NCBI RefSeq assembly: GCF_902859625.1
Contig: NZ_CADIJX010000015.1
Span: forward strand, 38,517 to 102,516
Source of the DNA: Achromobacter pestifer
GTDB lineage: Bacteria; Pseudomonadota; Gammaproteobacteria; Burkholderiales; Burkholderiaceae_B
Length of the DNA stretch: 64,000 nucleotides
Direction of reading: 5' to 3'
The notes below the pieces were generated by a model, which was not told the DNA's origin, ran no database searches, and saw only the letters and a list, made by a program, of their open reading frames with translations. The position numbers were made by a program, and so were the translations under genes. This document shows positions 15,990 through 22,794 of the stretch, in pieces (position 1 is the first letter of the stretch; every line of letters begins with the position of its first letter).

Positions 15990-17039
15990 ATGCCTGTAAG
16001 CGACTATGAAATGGTGAAGGCCTGGCAGCAGGTGCTGACCCTGTCCAAACTGCAAGCCGGCCAGAGCGTGACGGTGCTGACCAGCGCGGCGACCCACCCG
16101 CAGACGCTGTCGACGGCGTTGATCGCCGCGCAATCGATGGGCGCGGTGATCAACCGCCTGGACTTGCCGCCCGTCAATGGCGAGAAGGCCCTGAGCCGCG
16201 ATTCGCTGGCCTATCTGGGCACCACGCCATTGACCGGCAACAAGCCGGCGATTGCGGCGCTGAAGGAAAGCGACTTGGTGCTGGACTTGATGACGCTGCT
16301 GTTCTCGCCTGAGCAGCACGAAATCCTGGCCACGGGAACCAAGATCCTGCTGGCCGTGGAGCCGCCCGAGGTGTTGGCGCGGCTGGTGCCCACCGAAGCG
16401 GATCGCACCCGGGTGAAGGCCGCGGCCGCGCGCATCGGCGCCGCCCGAGAGATGAGCGTGGTGTCGGCGGCGGGCACGGACCTGCGTTGCCCGCTGGGTG
16501 AATTTCCGGCGATCAGTGAATATGGGTTCGTGGATGAGCCGGGGCGATGGGACCATTGGCCCAGCGGCTTCGTGCTGACGTGGCCGAACGAACGCGGCGC
16601 CAACGGCAAGATCGTGATCGACGTGGGCGACATCCTGCTGCCGCAGAAGCTGTACGTGCGGTCGGCCATCGAACTGACGGTAGAGAACGGCTTCGCCACG
16701 CGGATCGACGGCGGCGTCGACGCGGAACTGCTGCGCGAATACGTGGCGTCATTCCGGGACCCCGAGGCCTATGCCATATCGCACATAGGCTGGGGCCTAC
16801 AGCCGCGCGCGCACTGGACCACCCTGGGGTTGTACGACCGCGAGGCCACCATCGGCATGGATGCGCGGGCGTACGAGGGAAACTTCCTGTTTTCGCTAGG
16901 GCCGAACAACGAGGCGGGCGGCAGCCGCACCACCACCTGCCATATCGACATTCCGTTGCGCGGGTGCACCGTTCGGCTGGATGGCGAAGACGTGGTGCGC
17001 CAGGGCAGGGTGCTGGACGGCACCGCCCGGCAGGAATAA
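15990..17039 (+). CDS. picD: 2,5-dihydroxypyridine 5,6-dioxygenase (PicD/NicX)
   Basis: This Fe(II) extradiol-type enzyme opens the ring of 2,5-dihydroxypyridine to N-formylmaleamate. The 349-residue form starts at the ATG at 15990 (MPVSDYEMVK), which has AAGGAGAG upstream; an upstream extension of the frame has no supporting start. The metal ligands known for NicX, His265, His318 and Asp320, are all present at the same numbers (SHIGWG and TCHIDIPL). The family is the leucine-aminopeptidase-like NicX group, unrelated to classic extradiol dioxygenases. Confidence 0.95.
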   Translation: MPVSDYEMVKAWQQVLTLSKLQAGQSVTVLTSAATHPQTLSTALIAAQSMGAVINRLDLPPVNGEKALSRDSLAYLGTTPLTGNKPAIAALKESDLVLDLMTLLFSPEQHEILATGTKILLAVEPPEVLARLVPTEADRTRVKAAAARIGAAREMSVVSAAGTDLRCPLGEFPAISEYGFVDEPGRWDHWPSGFVLTWPNERGANGKIVIDVGDILLPQKLYVRSAIELTVENGFATRIDGGVDAELLREYVASFRDPEAYAISHIGWGLQPRAHWTTLGLYDREATIGMDARAYEGNFLFSLGPNNEAGGSRTTTCHIDIPLRGCTVRLDGEDVVRQGRVLDGTARQE

Positions 17040-17089
17040 GCAATGATCCGGCAACGACCCCGGCAATCACCGAACAAGGAATCCGCCGC

Positions 17090-17710
17090 ATGAATGACGA
17101 TATTTCCGCCTACGAGCGCCAGGGTTTTGGCGCGGCGATGTCCCCCAAGCCGCCCTACGGTCTGCTGATCGTGGATCTGGTCAACGGCTTTGCCGACCCA
17201 GCGGTATTTGGCGGGGGCAATATTGCACCGGCCATCGAGCAGACAACGCACTTGCTGGCGCATGCGCGCAAGCAGGGCTGGCCGGTGGCGCACAGCCGCA
17301 TCGTGTTCGCGGACGATGACGCCGACCACAACATCTTCACGCTGAAAGTCCCTGGCATGCTGACGTTGAAAGAGGCGGACCACAACAGCGCGATCGTTCC
17401 GCAACTGACGCCGGTTGCGGGAGAGCTGGTGGTGCGCAAGACCGTGCCTTCGGCCTTCTTCGGCACCAGCCTGGCGGCGTGGCTGTCGCAACGCGGGGTG
17501 CAGACGCTGCTGGTGGCGGGCGCGGTCACCAGCGGCTGCGTGCGGGCAAGCGTGGTGGACGCCATGCAGTACGGCTTTCGGCCGCTGGTGGTGTCCGACT
17601 GCGTGGGCGACCGCGCCCTTGGACCGCACGAGGCCAACCTGTTCGACATGCGCCAGAAATACGCAACGGTGCTGACGCGCGAGGAAGCGGTGCGCGCGAC
17701 GCACGGTTGA
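17090..17710 (+). CDS. picF: Maleamate amidohydrolase (PicF/NicF)
   Basis: A 206-residue isochorismatase-like cysteine hydrolase that deamidates maleamate to maleate and ammonia. The catalytic triad is visible as Asp29 (LLIVDLVNGF), Lys117 (VRKTVPSAF) and Cys150 (GAVTSGCVRAS). The start at 17090 (MNDDISAYER) follows AAGGAATCC. It is the last gene of the picCGEDF operon and is followed by a strong bidirectional terminator. Confidence 0.95.
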   Translation: MNDDISAYERQGFGAAMSPKPPYGLLIVDLVNGFADPAVFGGGNIAPAIEQTTHLLAHARKQGWPVAHSRIVFADDDADHNIFTLKVPGMLTLKEADHNSAIVPQLTPVAGELVVRKTVPSAFFGTSLAAWLSQRGVQTLLVAGAVTSGCVRASVVDAMQYGFRPLVVSDCVGDRALGPHEANLFDMRQKYATVLTREEAVRATHG

Positions 17711-17722
17711 GAAGAGGTATTT

Positions 17723-17770
17723 ACCAAGAACAAGGGGTTGCATCGTGGGATGCAACCCCTTGTTCTTGGT
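17723..17770. terminator. Strong bidirectional terminator between the convergent pic operons
   Basis: A perfect 22-bp stem (17723-17744 with 17749-17770) closes a GTGG loop. It lies between the stops of picF (17710, plus strand) and the oxygenase small subunit gene (17782, minus strand), and serves both. Confidence 0.9.
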
Positions 17771-17781
17771 GCGCCGATTGC

Positions 17782-18300
17782 CTACACGGGATACACCAGG
17801 TCGTTGGCCAGGATGGTGGTGTCATACACCACCTGCCGTTCCTTCAGCTTCAGCACGCCATCCTGCCGCGTGAAGCGGTCGTAGTAGGTGCCGGCCAGAT
17901 GCAGGGTCGTGGGGCCTTCCACCAAGGTCTGCATCAGCATGAAAGCCGCCTGGGCGAGGATCTCGCCTTCGGCCGATTCACTGATGACGCGGGTGTTGCT
18001 GACCAGATGCAGCATGTAGCGCGGGGCGAACATCTGGGTGCGTGAGATGGCCACGGCGCGGTCGTGCATCATGGCGCGGCCTTCGGAATAGACCAGCCCA
18101 ACCGGCAAGCCCAGTTCGGCGTTTTCGCGCGCCGTCACGCGGTACAGGCCGTCTTCGGTAAAGAAGCCGGGCCAGGCCTCGACCTGGCCGGCGTCCAGCG
18201 TTGCGCAGTAGTCGGCGTGGAATTCCTCGATCTCCTGGCGCAACGCAATGGCGCGCGCCAGATCGATCTGGCGGGGGGAGAATTCAAATCGGGTTCTCAT
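17782..18300 (-). CDS. picB4: Rieske oxygenase small (beta) subunit of 6-hydroxypicolinate 3-monooxygenase (PicB4 by position)
   Basis: A 172-residue SRPBCC/NTF2-like beta subunit of aromatic-ring hydroxylases, a structural partner of the alpha subunit. Family traits are the N-terminal helix with EIEEFHADYCATLDAG, FFTEDGLYRVTARENAE and the C-terminal GVLKLKERQVVYDT. The start ending at 18300 (MRTRFEFSP) lies 17 bases after the alpha-subunit stop. The number follows the order picRCEDFB4B3B2B1A1A2A3 described for Alcaligenes faecalis; assigning subunit numbers by position is inference. Confidence 0.85.
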   Translation of the reverse strand: MRTRFEFSPRQIDLARAIALRQEIEEFHADYCATLDAGQVEAWPGFFTEDGLYRVTARENAELGLPVGLVYSEGRAMMHDRAVAISRTQMFAPRYMLHLVSNTRVISESAEGEILAQAAFMLMQTLVEGPTTLHLAGTYYDRFTRQDGVLKLKERQVVYDTTILANDLVYPV

Positions 18301-18317
18301 TGGTCTCGGTTCCTGCC

Positions 18318-19607
18318 TTAGAAGCCCATCACGCTGCGGTAGTAGCTGTACATCGAGCGGATCGCAGCCTCGGAGATCAGCGTATTGGAGGTGCCCTGCT
18401 TGCCGGATTCCAGCTTCAGCACATTGACATCCGTGCTGGCGCGTCGCACGCCTTCCTGCACGAACTTCATGGCTTCGTTGTCTTCCAGGCCGAGAAATCC
18501 GGCCGGCCCCATCAGGTTGCCCTGGCGCAGGCGGTGACGTTCCATCTCGGGCGTGTCGTCCTCGTAGCCGAACATGGTCCATTGCATGATCATGCTGTCG
18601 GGCCCGTTGGGCACGATCTGGCGCACGCCCAGCGTGTTCATTTCGCGCTGCACGATCAAGTTGGGCCACACCGTCTGCATCGTCACGGACCAAGGCGAAT
18701 CGAACTCTTTGACGAATTCCAGGAAGCGGTCGTCTTGCAGGTGCAGACCGTCATGGAAGGAACGCATTTCCTTTTTGTTCTCTTCGCTGACGGTGGCGTA
18801 CTTGTCCTCGCTTTTGGCCGAGGCCATGGTGCCGTGGCGGCCATGCACCGAGTCAACAAGCATCGCCGACTTATTGCCGGCCACCAGCAACCCGAACACC
18901 ACCAGGAACGAATGCAGCAAGGTTGCGTGGTAGGGGTCCTTCAGGTTCTCGTGATACATCTTCCAGTTGCATGGAAGCTCATTGCGGTAGTAGCCATGGA
19001 TCTTGAGTTTCTTGCCCGGGAAGACCGTATCGAAGTCGGCCAGGATTTCCGGCGTCAGGTACTCATCGATGGGTTCGACCTCGGCGCTGTAGGACGCGAA
19101 GATCACGCCATGGCGCGTGGTCACGTGCAGCTTGCGCAGGCCGTGGTCTTCGTTCTTGAAGTCCTTGGGCATGCCGCCTTCGCGGTTCACCCCGCGCTTG
19201 AAGGGAATACCTTGCAGATTGCCTTTCAGATCGTATGACCACTGGTGGTAGGGGCAGACGAACTCGCGGGCATTGCCCTGGCTGTTGCGGCAGAATTCGG
19301 CGCCGCGGTGCGCGCAGCGGTTCTCGAACACATTGACTGAGCCGTCTTCGGCGCGTGAGACCACCACCGGGGTCGGTCCCACATAAGACCGCTTGTAGTC
19401 GCCCGGATTGGGCAGCTCGGCTTCCAGCGCCACGTAGTTCCAGGTCTTGCCGTGGAAGATTTTCTCTATTTCCTGATCGTAGACGGCGCCGCTGGTATAG
19501 ACCCAGTCGGGTATGTAGTGCAGCGCATCTTCCGGCCAGACACAGTCGGCCAGCGCAGCGTCCTTAGAGGCTACCGTGCGGCCAATGACGGTTTGGGATT
19601 GATACAT
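18318..19607 (-). CDS. picB3: Rieske oxygenase large (alpha) subunit of 6-hydroxypicolinate 3-monooxygenase (PicB3 by position)
   Basis: The catalytic subunit, which hydroxylates the ring at a mononuclear iron fed by a Rieske cluster. In the 429-residue form (ATG ending at 19607, AGGAG upstream) the Rieske ligands are Cys98, His100, Cys118 and His121 (NRCAHRGAEFC ... CPYHQW). The mononuclear iron site is at ENLKDPYHATLLHSF with His227 and His232. The sequence resembles the salicylate 5-hydroxylase/anthranilate dioxygenase group, in keeping with mono-hydroxylation of a hydroxy-acid substrate. Substrate is inferred from the cluster. Confidence 0.87.
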   Translation of the reverse strand: MYQSQTVIGRTVASKDAALADCVWPEDALHYIPDWVYTSGAVYDQEIEKIFHGKTWNYVALEAELPNPGDYKRSYVGPTPVVVSRAEDGSVNVFENRCAHRGAEFCRNSQGNAREFVCPYHQWSYDLKGNLQGIPFKRGVNREGGMPKDFKNEDHGLRKLHVTTRHGVIFASYSAEVEPIDEYLTPEILADFDTVFPGKKLKIHGYYRNELPCNWKMYHENLKDPYHATLLHSFLVVFGLLVAGNKSAMLVDSVHGRHGTMASAKSEDKYATVSEENKKEMRSFHDGLHLQDDRFLEFVKEFDSPWSVTMQTVWPNLIVQREMNTLGVRQIVPNGPDSMIMQWTMFGYEDDTPEMERHRLRQGNLMGPAGFLGLEDNEAMKFVQEGVRRASTDVNVLKLESGKQGTSNTLISEAAIRSMYSYYRSVMGF

Positions 19608-19641
19608 GTACAGCTCCTGTCGAGGCGGGGCAATAATGGAT

Positions 19642-20943
19642 TCAGGACGTGGCGGCGGCATTCTGCTGGCAAGCCTTCACCAGCGGTTTGAGGGCCACCG
19701 TTTCGTCGGCGTAGCGCTGCGGATCGATGCGCAGGCCTTGTTCAAACAGCACGCGCAATTGGCGCAGGTCGCCGCCGGCATTGATGGCGATGGCGTGCAC
19801 GGGCACGCCGTCACGGTGGCCCAGCCAGATGAATTTGGGCGCGTCGGCCTGGCTTTGGGGCACGCCGCGGCAGGCATAGGAAAGATCAGGTTGCGGCAGG
19901 CCCAGCATTTGCACGTTGCACCCGAATTGATCCGTCCAGAACCAGGGATAGGCTTCGCCGGGTACGGGCAGGCCAAGCATGCCGGCGGCGGCGGCGCGTG
20001 CTTGTTGATTGGCGTTCTGCCACGACTCCAGCCGCAACGCGGTATTCAAGTGGCGCCGGTGCTGGCTGGCGCAGTCGCCCGCGGCATATAGATCGGGATC
20101 GCTGCTGCGGCAGTGGGTATCCACCACGATGCCGCCGTTGGCGGCGTCCAGCGCCAGGCCGGCCTGTTCGGCCAGGGCCACCTCGGGCGTCAATCCGATG
20201 GCCACCACCACGACATCGGCGTCCAGCACGGCGCCATCCTGCAATTCGATCGCGAAGCACGCCTGATGCTGAACGCTTGCGTCCGGATGCGGCTGCCGGG
20301 TGCTGCGCGCGATGCGTGCATCCAGGCGTAGCGTCACGCCGGCATGCCGGGCACGTTCGGCCAGCCAGTCGGACAAGGCGGGCGGCAGCACGCGCTCGAG
20401 CAGGCGCCGGGCGCTTTCCAGCACGGTCACTGCCGCGCCCAGCGCGCGTGCGGTGGACGCCACTTCCAGCCCGAGAAAGCCGCCGCCAATGATGACAACG
20501 CGCGCATTGGGCGTGAGACCGGCGCGCAAGGCGGCCGCGTCATCAAGCGTCCTGATGTAGTGCACGCCCGGCGTGCCGCGAGGCAGGCTGGGCAGTTCGC
20601 GTGCGCGCCCGCCCGTGGCAAGCAGGCAGCGGTGGTAGCTCAGTTGACGCCCATCGGCCAGTTGGACAAGATGCGCGGCAGCATCAAGCCGGACCACATC
20701 GGCGTCGGTCAACAGCGTGATGCGCCGTTGCTCATAGAAGTCGGTGGGATGCACGGCCGTCTGCGCATGCGCCTCGGCCGCCTGCAACACGGCCTTGGAT
20801 AGCGGAGGGCGTTCGTAGGGGGCGTGTGCTTCGCGGCCAATCAGCGTGATGGGGCCTTCATGGCCCAGGTCGCGCAGGGTGGCGGCGGCCACCGCGCCGG
20901 ATTGGCCGGCGCCGATGATCAGGATCGAGTCGGCGTCACCCAT
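19642..20943 (-). CDS. picB2: NADH:ferredoxin reductase of the 6-hydroxypicolinate monooxygenase (PicB2 by position)
   Basis: A 433-residue FAD-dependent pyridine-nucleotide-disulfide-type reductase that passes NADH electrons to the Rieske ferredoxin. It has an N-terminal FAD motif (ILIIGAGQSGAVAA), YERPPLSK, an NAD motif (VVIIGGGFLGLEVA), the second FAD signature (DLYAAGDCA) and the ferredoxin-reductase C-terminal domain (RLESWQNANQQARAAA). The start ending at 20943 lies two bases after the ferredoxin stop. It resembles AndAa/BphA4-type reductases. Confidence 0.9.
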   Translation of the reverse strand: MGDADSILIIGAGQSGAVAAATLRDLGHEGPITLIGREAHAPYERPPLSKAVLQAAEAHAQTAVHPTDFYEQRRITLLTDADVVRLDAAAHLVQLADGRQLSYHRCLLATGGRARELPSLPRGTPGVHYIRTLDDAAALRAGLTPNARVVIIGGGFLGLEVASTARALGAAVTVLESARRLLERVLPPALSDWLAERARHAGVTLRLDARIARSTRQPHPDASVQHQACFAIELQDGAVLDADVVVVAIGLTPEVALAEQAGLALDAANGGIVVDTHCRSSDPDLYAAGDCASQHRRHLNTALRLESWQNANQQARAAAAGMLGLPVPGEAYPWFWTDQFGCNVQMLGLPQPDLSYACRGVPQSQADAPKFIWLGHRDGVPVHAIAINAGGDLRQLRVLFEQGLRIDPQRYADETVALKPLVKACQQNAAATS

Positions 20944-20945
20944 GA

Positions 20946-21260
20946 TCAACCCTGCACATTCGCGTAGATGTCCTGGCCTTCGACCTTGACCGGGTAAACG
21001 CGGACACCGCTGGTTGCCGGCGCGCACATGGCCTGGCCGGTACGGATATCGAACTTGGCCTGGTGCAGCGGGCATTCGATGCAGCCATCTTCCAGGAAAC
21101 CGTCGGACAGCAGCGCGTAGGCGTGCGTACAGACGTTGTCCGACGCGAAGAATTCGCCGTCGCTGCGATACAGCGCAAGCTGCTTGTCGCCGGCAGCGAC
21201 GGGAATGACCTCATCGTCGTCGGTCAGTTGGTCGGTGGAGGCAATGCGGATCCAATTCAT
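20946..21260 (-). CDS. picB1: Rieske-type ferredoxin of the 6-hydroxypicolinate monooxygenase (PicB1 by position)
   Basis: A 104-residue Rieske ferredoxin that shuttles electrons from the reductase to the oxygenase. The cluster ligands are Cys44 and His46 (CTHAYAL) and Cys63 and His66 (ECPLH), with 16 residues between the two boxes. It is the first gene of the minus-strand picB operon; two PicR-type operators lie 14-46 bases upstream. Confidence 0.93.
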   Translation of the reverse strand: MNWIRIASTDQLTDDDEVIPVAAGDKQLALYRSDGEFFASDNVCTHAYALLSDGFLEDGCIECPLHQAKFDIRTGQAMCAPATSGVRVYPVKVEGQDIYANVQG

Positions 21261-21273
21261 ATTGTCTCTCTAA

Positions 21274-21285
21274 TCAGTATGCTGA
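21274..21285. promoter_or_regulatory. PicR-type operator, picB promoter, proximal
   Basis: TCAGTATGCTGA fits the consensus fully, 14 bases upstream of the picB1 start. Confidence 0.75.
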
Positions 21286-21294
21286 GTAATGTGG

Positions 21295-21306
21295 TCAGTG
21301 TACTGC
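21295..21306. promoter_or_regulatory. PicR-type operator, picB promoter, distal
   Basis: TCAGTGTACTGC matches at 11 of 12 positions. Its centre is 21 bp from that of the proximal copy. Confidence 0.7.
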
Positions 21307-21525
21307 TCAAAAAAACAAGTCAGGAGCTAGGGATTTCCCCGACGCGATGGCGGTCGGCGGCATGCGGCGCGTGCCTATTATGCACGCCAGCCGCGACGGC
21401 CGCGCATCGACGTCCTCTATATGGAAGGAGTGGCAAAAAAACGTCTTGCCCGTGCGGCCCCAACGCTCTTCAAACCGCCCGGAAACACAGGGTTTTAGCG
21501 CGCTTGGCAGTCGGGATTAACCTTG

Positions 21526-21554
21526 TTGACACTCAAAATTACGGTCAGTATGCT
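21526..21554 (+). promoter_or_regulatory. Sigma70-type promoter of the TRAP receptor-picA-ABC operon
   Basis: TTGACA (21526-21531), a perfect -35 box, is followed after exactly 17 bases by TATGCT (21549-21554). The -10 box lies inside the operator at 21545-21556, so repressor binding would occlude it. Confidence 0.75.
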
Positions 21555-21556
21555 GA
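21545..21556. promoter_or_regulatory. PicR-type operator overlapping the -10 box
   Basis: TCAGTATGCTGA fits the consensus fully and covers the TATGCT -10 box of the operon promoter. Confidence 0.8.
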
Positions 21557-21564
21557 CTAACAAT

Positions 21565-21576
21565 TCAGTGTGCTAA
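21565..21576. promoter_or_regulatory. PicR-type operator downstream of the -10 box
   Basis: TCAGTGTGCTAA matches at 11 of 12 positions. Its centre is 20 bp from that of the upstream copy, near the expected transcription start. Confidence 0.65.
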
Positions 21577-21661
21577 CGTTTTTTCAGGTGTGCGAAAGCG
21601 GCGTTGGCATGGGTTGGGGCGGGTCCAAGGGGACTCAATCAAATCAGATCGGGAGCACTAC

Positions 21662-22771
21662 ATGCAACGACGCCGTTTCCTCGCACAAGCCGCTGGCGCT
21701 GCCGGCGCTGGCCTCGCCACGGTCGGCATGCCTGCTGTCGCGCAGTCCGCGCCGGCGGTGCGCTGGCGCATGTCGACCAGTTGGCCCAAGAGCCTGGACA
21801 CCATCTACGGTTCGGCGGAAGAACTGTGCAAGCGCGTGGCTCAATTGACCGACGGCAAATTCGAGATCCGCGCATTTCCGGGCGGTGAACTGGTGCCGGC
21901 GGCGCAGAACATGGATGCGGTCAGCAACGGAACGGTTGAATGCAACCACGTGCTGAGCACGGCCTATATCGGCAAGAACACGGCGCTGACGTTTGATACC
22001 GGGCTGTCGTTCGGCTTGAGCGCGCGTCAGCACAATGCATGGATTCATTCCGGCGGCGGGTTGAAGATGCTGCGCGCGCTTTATAAGAAATACAACATCG
22101 TGAACCACGTCTGTGGCAACGTGGGCGTGCAGATGGGCGGCTGGTATCGCAAAGAGATCAAATCGCTGGCCGATTTGAAGGGCTTGAACATGCGCATTGG
22201 CGGCATCGGCGGCATGGTCCTGTCCAAACTGGGCGCCGTGCCGCAGCAGATTCCGCCTGGCGATATTTATCCGGCGCTGGAGAAGGGCACCATTGACGCC
22301 GCGGAATGGATCGGCCCGTACGACGACGAGAAGCTGGGTTTCAACAAGGTGGCGCCTTTCTATTATTCGCCCGGCTGGTTCGAGGGCAGCGCATCCATTA
22401 CCAGCATGGTGCATGACAAGGCGTGGGAGGCGTTGCCCCCGGCCTACCAGGCGGCATTCGAGGCAGCCGCAGGGGAACAGACCATGCGCATGCTTGCCAA
22501 CTACGACGCGCGCAACCCGCTCGCGCTGCGCAAACTGATTGCGGGCGGCGCCAAAGTCAACTTCTTCCCCAAGGAAGTCATGGATGCCGCCTACAACGCT
22601 TCGCAAGAGCTGTGGGTGGAACTGTCCACCAAGAATCCGGACTTCGCGGCGATCTACCCCGATTGGAAGAAGTTTCAGGTGGATCAGGCGAGTTGGTTCC
22701 GGGTGGCCGAGAGCCCGCTTGATAACTACACCTTCGCTGCCGTGGCGAAGGCTCAGTCCCAAACCAAGTAA
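21662..22771 (+). CDS. TRAP transporter substrate-binding protein (DctP family)
   Basis: A periplasmic receptor for a TRAP importer. The 369-residue precursor opens with a probable twin-arginine signal (MQRRRFLAQAAGAAGAGLA, cleavage after the AVAQS region) and contains DctP segments (RMSTSWPKSLDTIYG, AEWIGPYDDEKLGFNKVAPFYYSPGW described in part, with GKNTALTFDTGL). The size and the WIGPYDDE motif suit the subgroup binding organic acids. Its membrane partners are not adjacent: the DctQ/DctM genes lie 7.2 kb downstream, after picA and an ABC transporter. Co-regulation suggests uptake of picolinate or a related acid, but the ligand is not shown. Confidence 0.87.
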   Translation: MQRRRFLAQAAGAAGAGLATVGMPAVAQSAPAVRWRMSTSWPKSLDTIYGSAEELCKRVAQLTDGKFEIRAFPGGELVPAAQNMDAVSNGTVECNHVLSTAYIGKNTALTFDTGLSFGLSARQHNAWIHSGGGLKMLRALYKKYNIVNHVCGNVGVQMGGWYRKEIKSLADLKGLNMRIGGIGGMVLSKLGAVPQQIPPGDIYPALEKGTIDAAEWIGPYDDEKLGFNKVAPFYYSPGWFEGSASITSMVHDKAWEALPPAYQAAFEAAAGEQTMRMLANYDARNPLALRKLIAGGAKVNFFPKEVMDAAYNASQELWVELSTKNPDFAAIYPDWKKFQVDQASWFRVAESPLDNYTFAAVAKAQSQTK

Positions 22772-22794
22772 TCCTCAGGAGACAGAGGGAAGTC

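Larger units (their letters stand above)
21261..21661. promoter_or_regulatory. Divergent control region between the picB operon and the transport-picA operon
   Basis: This 401-base stretch has no convincing gene. Two PicR-type operators face the picB side (21274 and 21295) and two face the TRAP receptor side (21545 and 21565). The 240-base middle contains only a 25-codon frame (21421-21498) without support. Confidence 0.75.

Noticed and set aside
21421..21498. 25-codon frame in the picB/TRAP intergenic region
   Set aside because: No ribosome-binding site, no recognisable motif, and it lies between two operator pairs in a control region.
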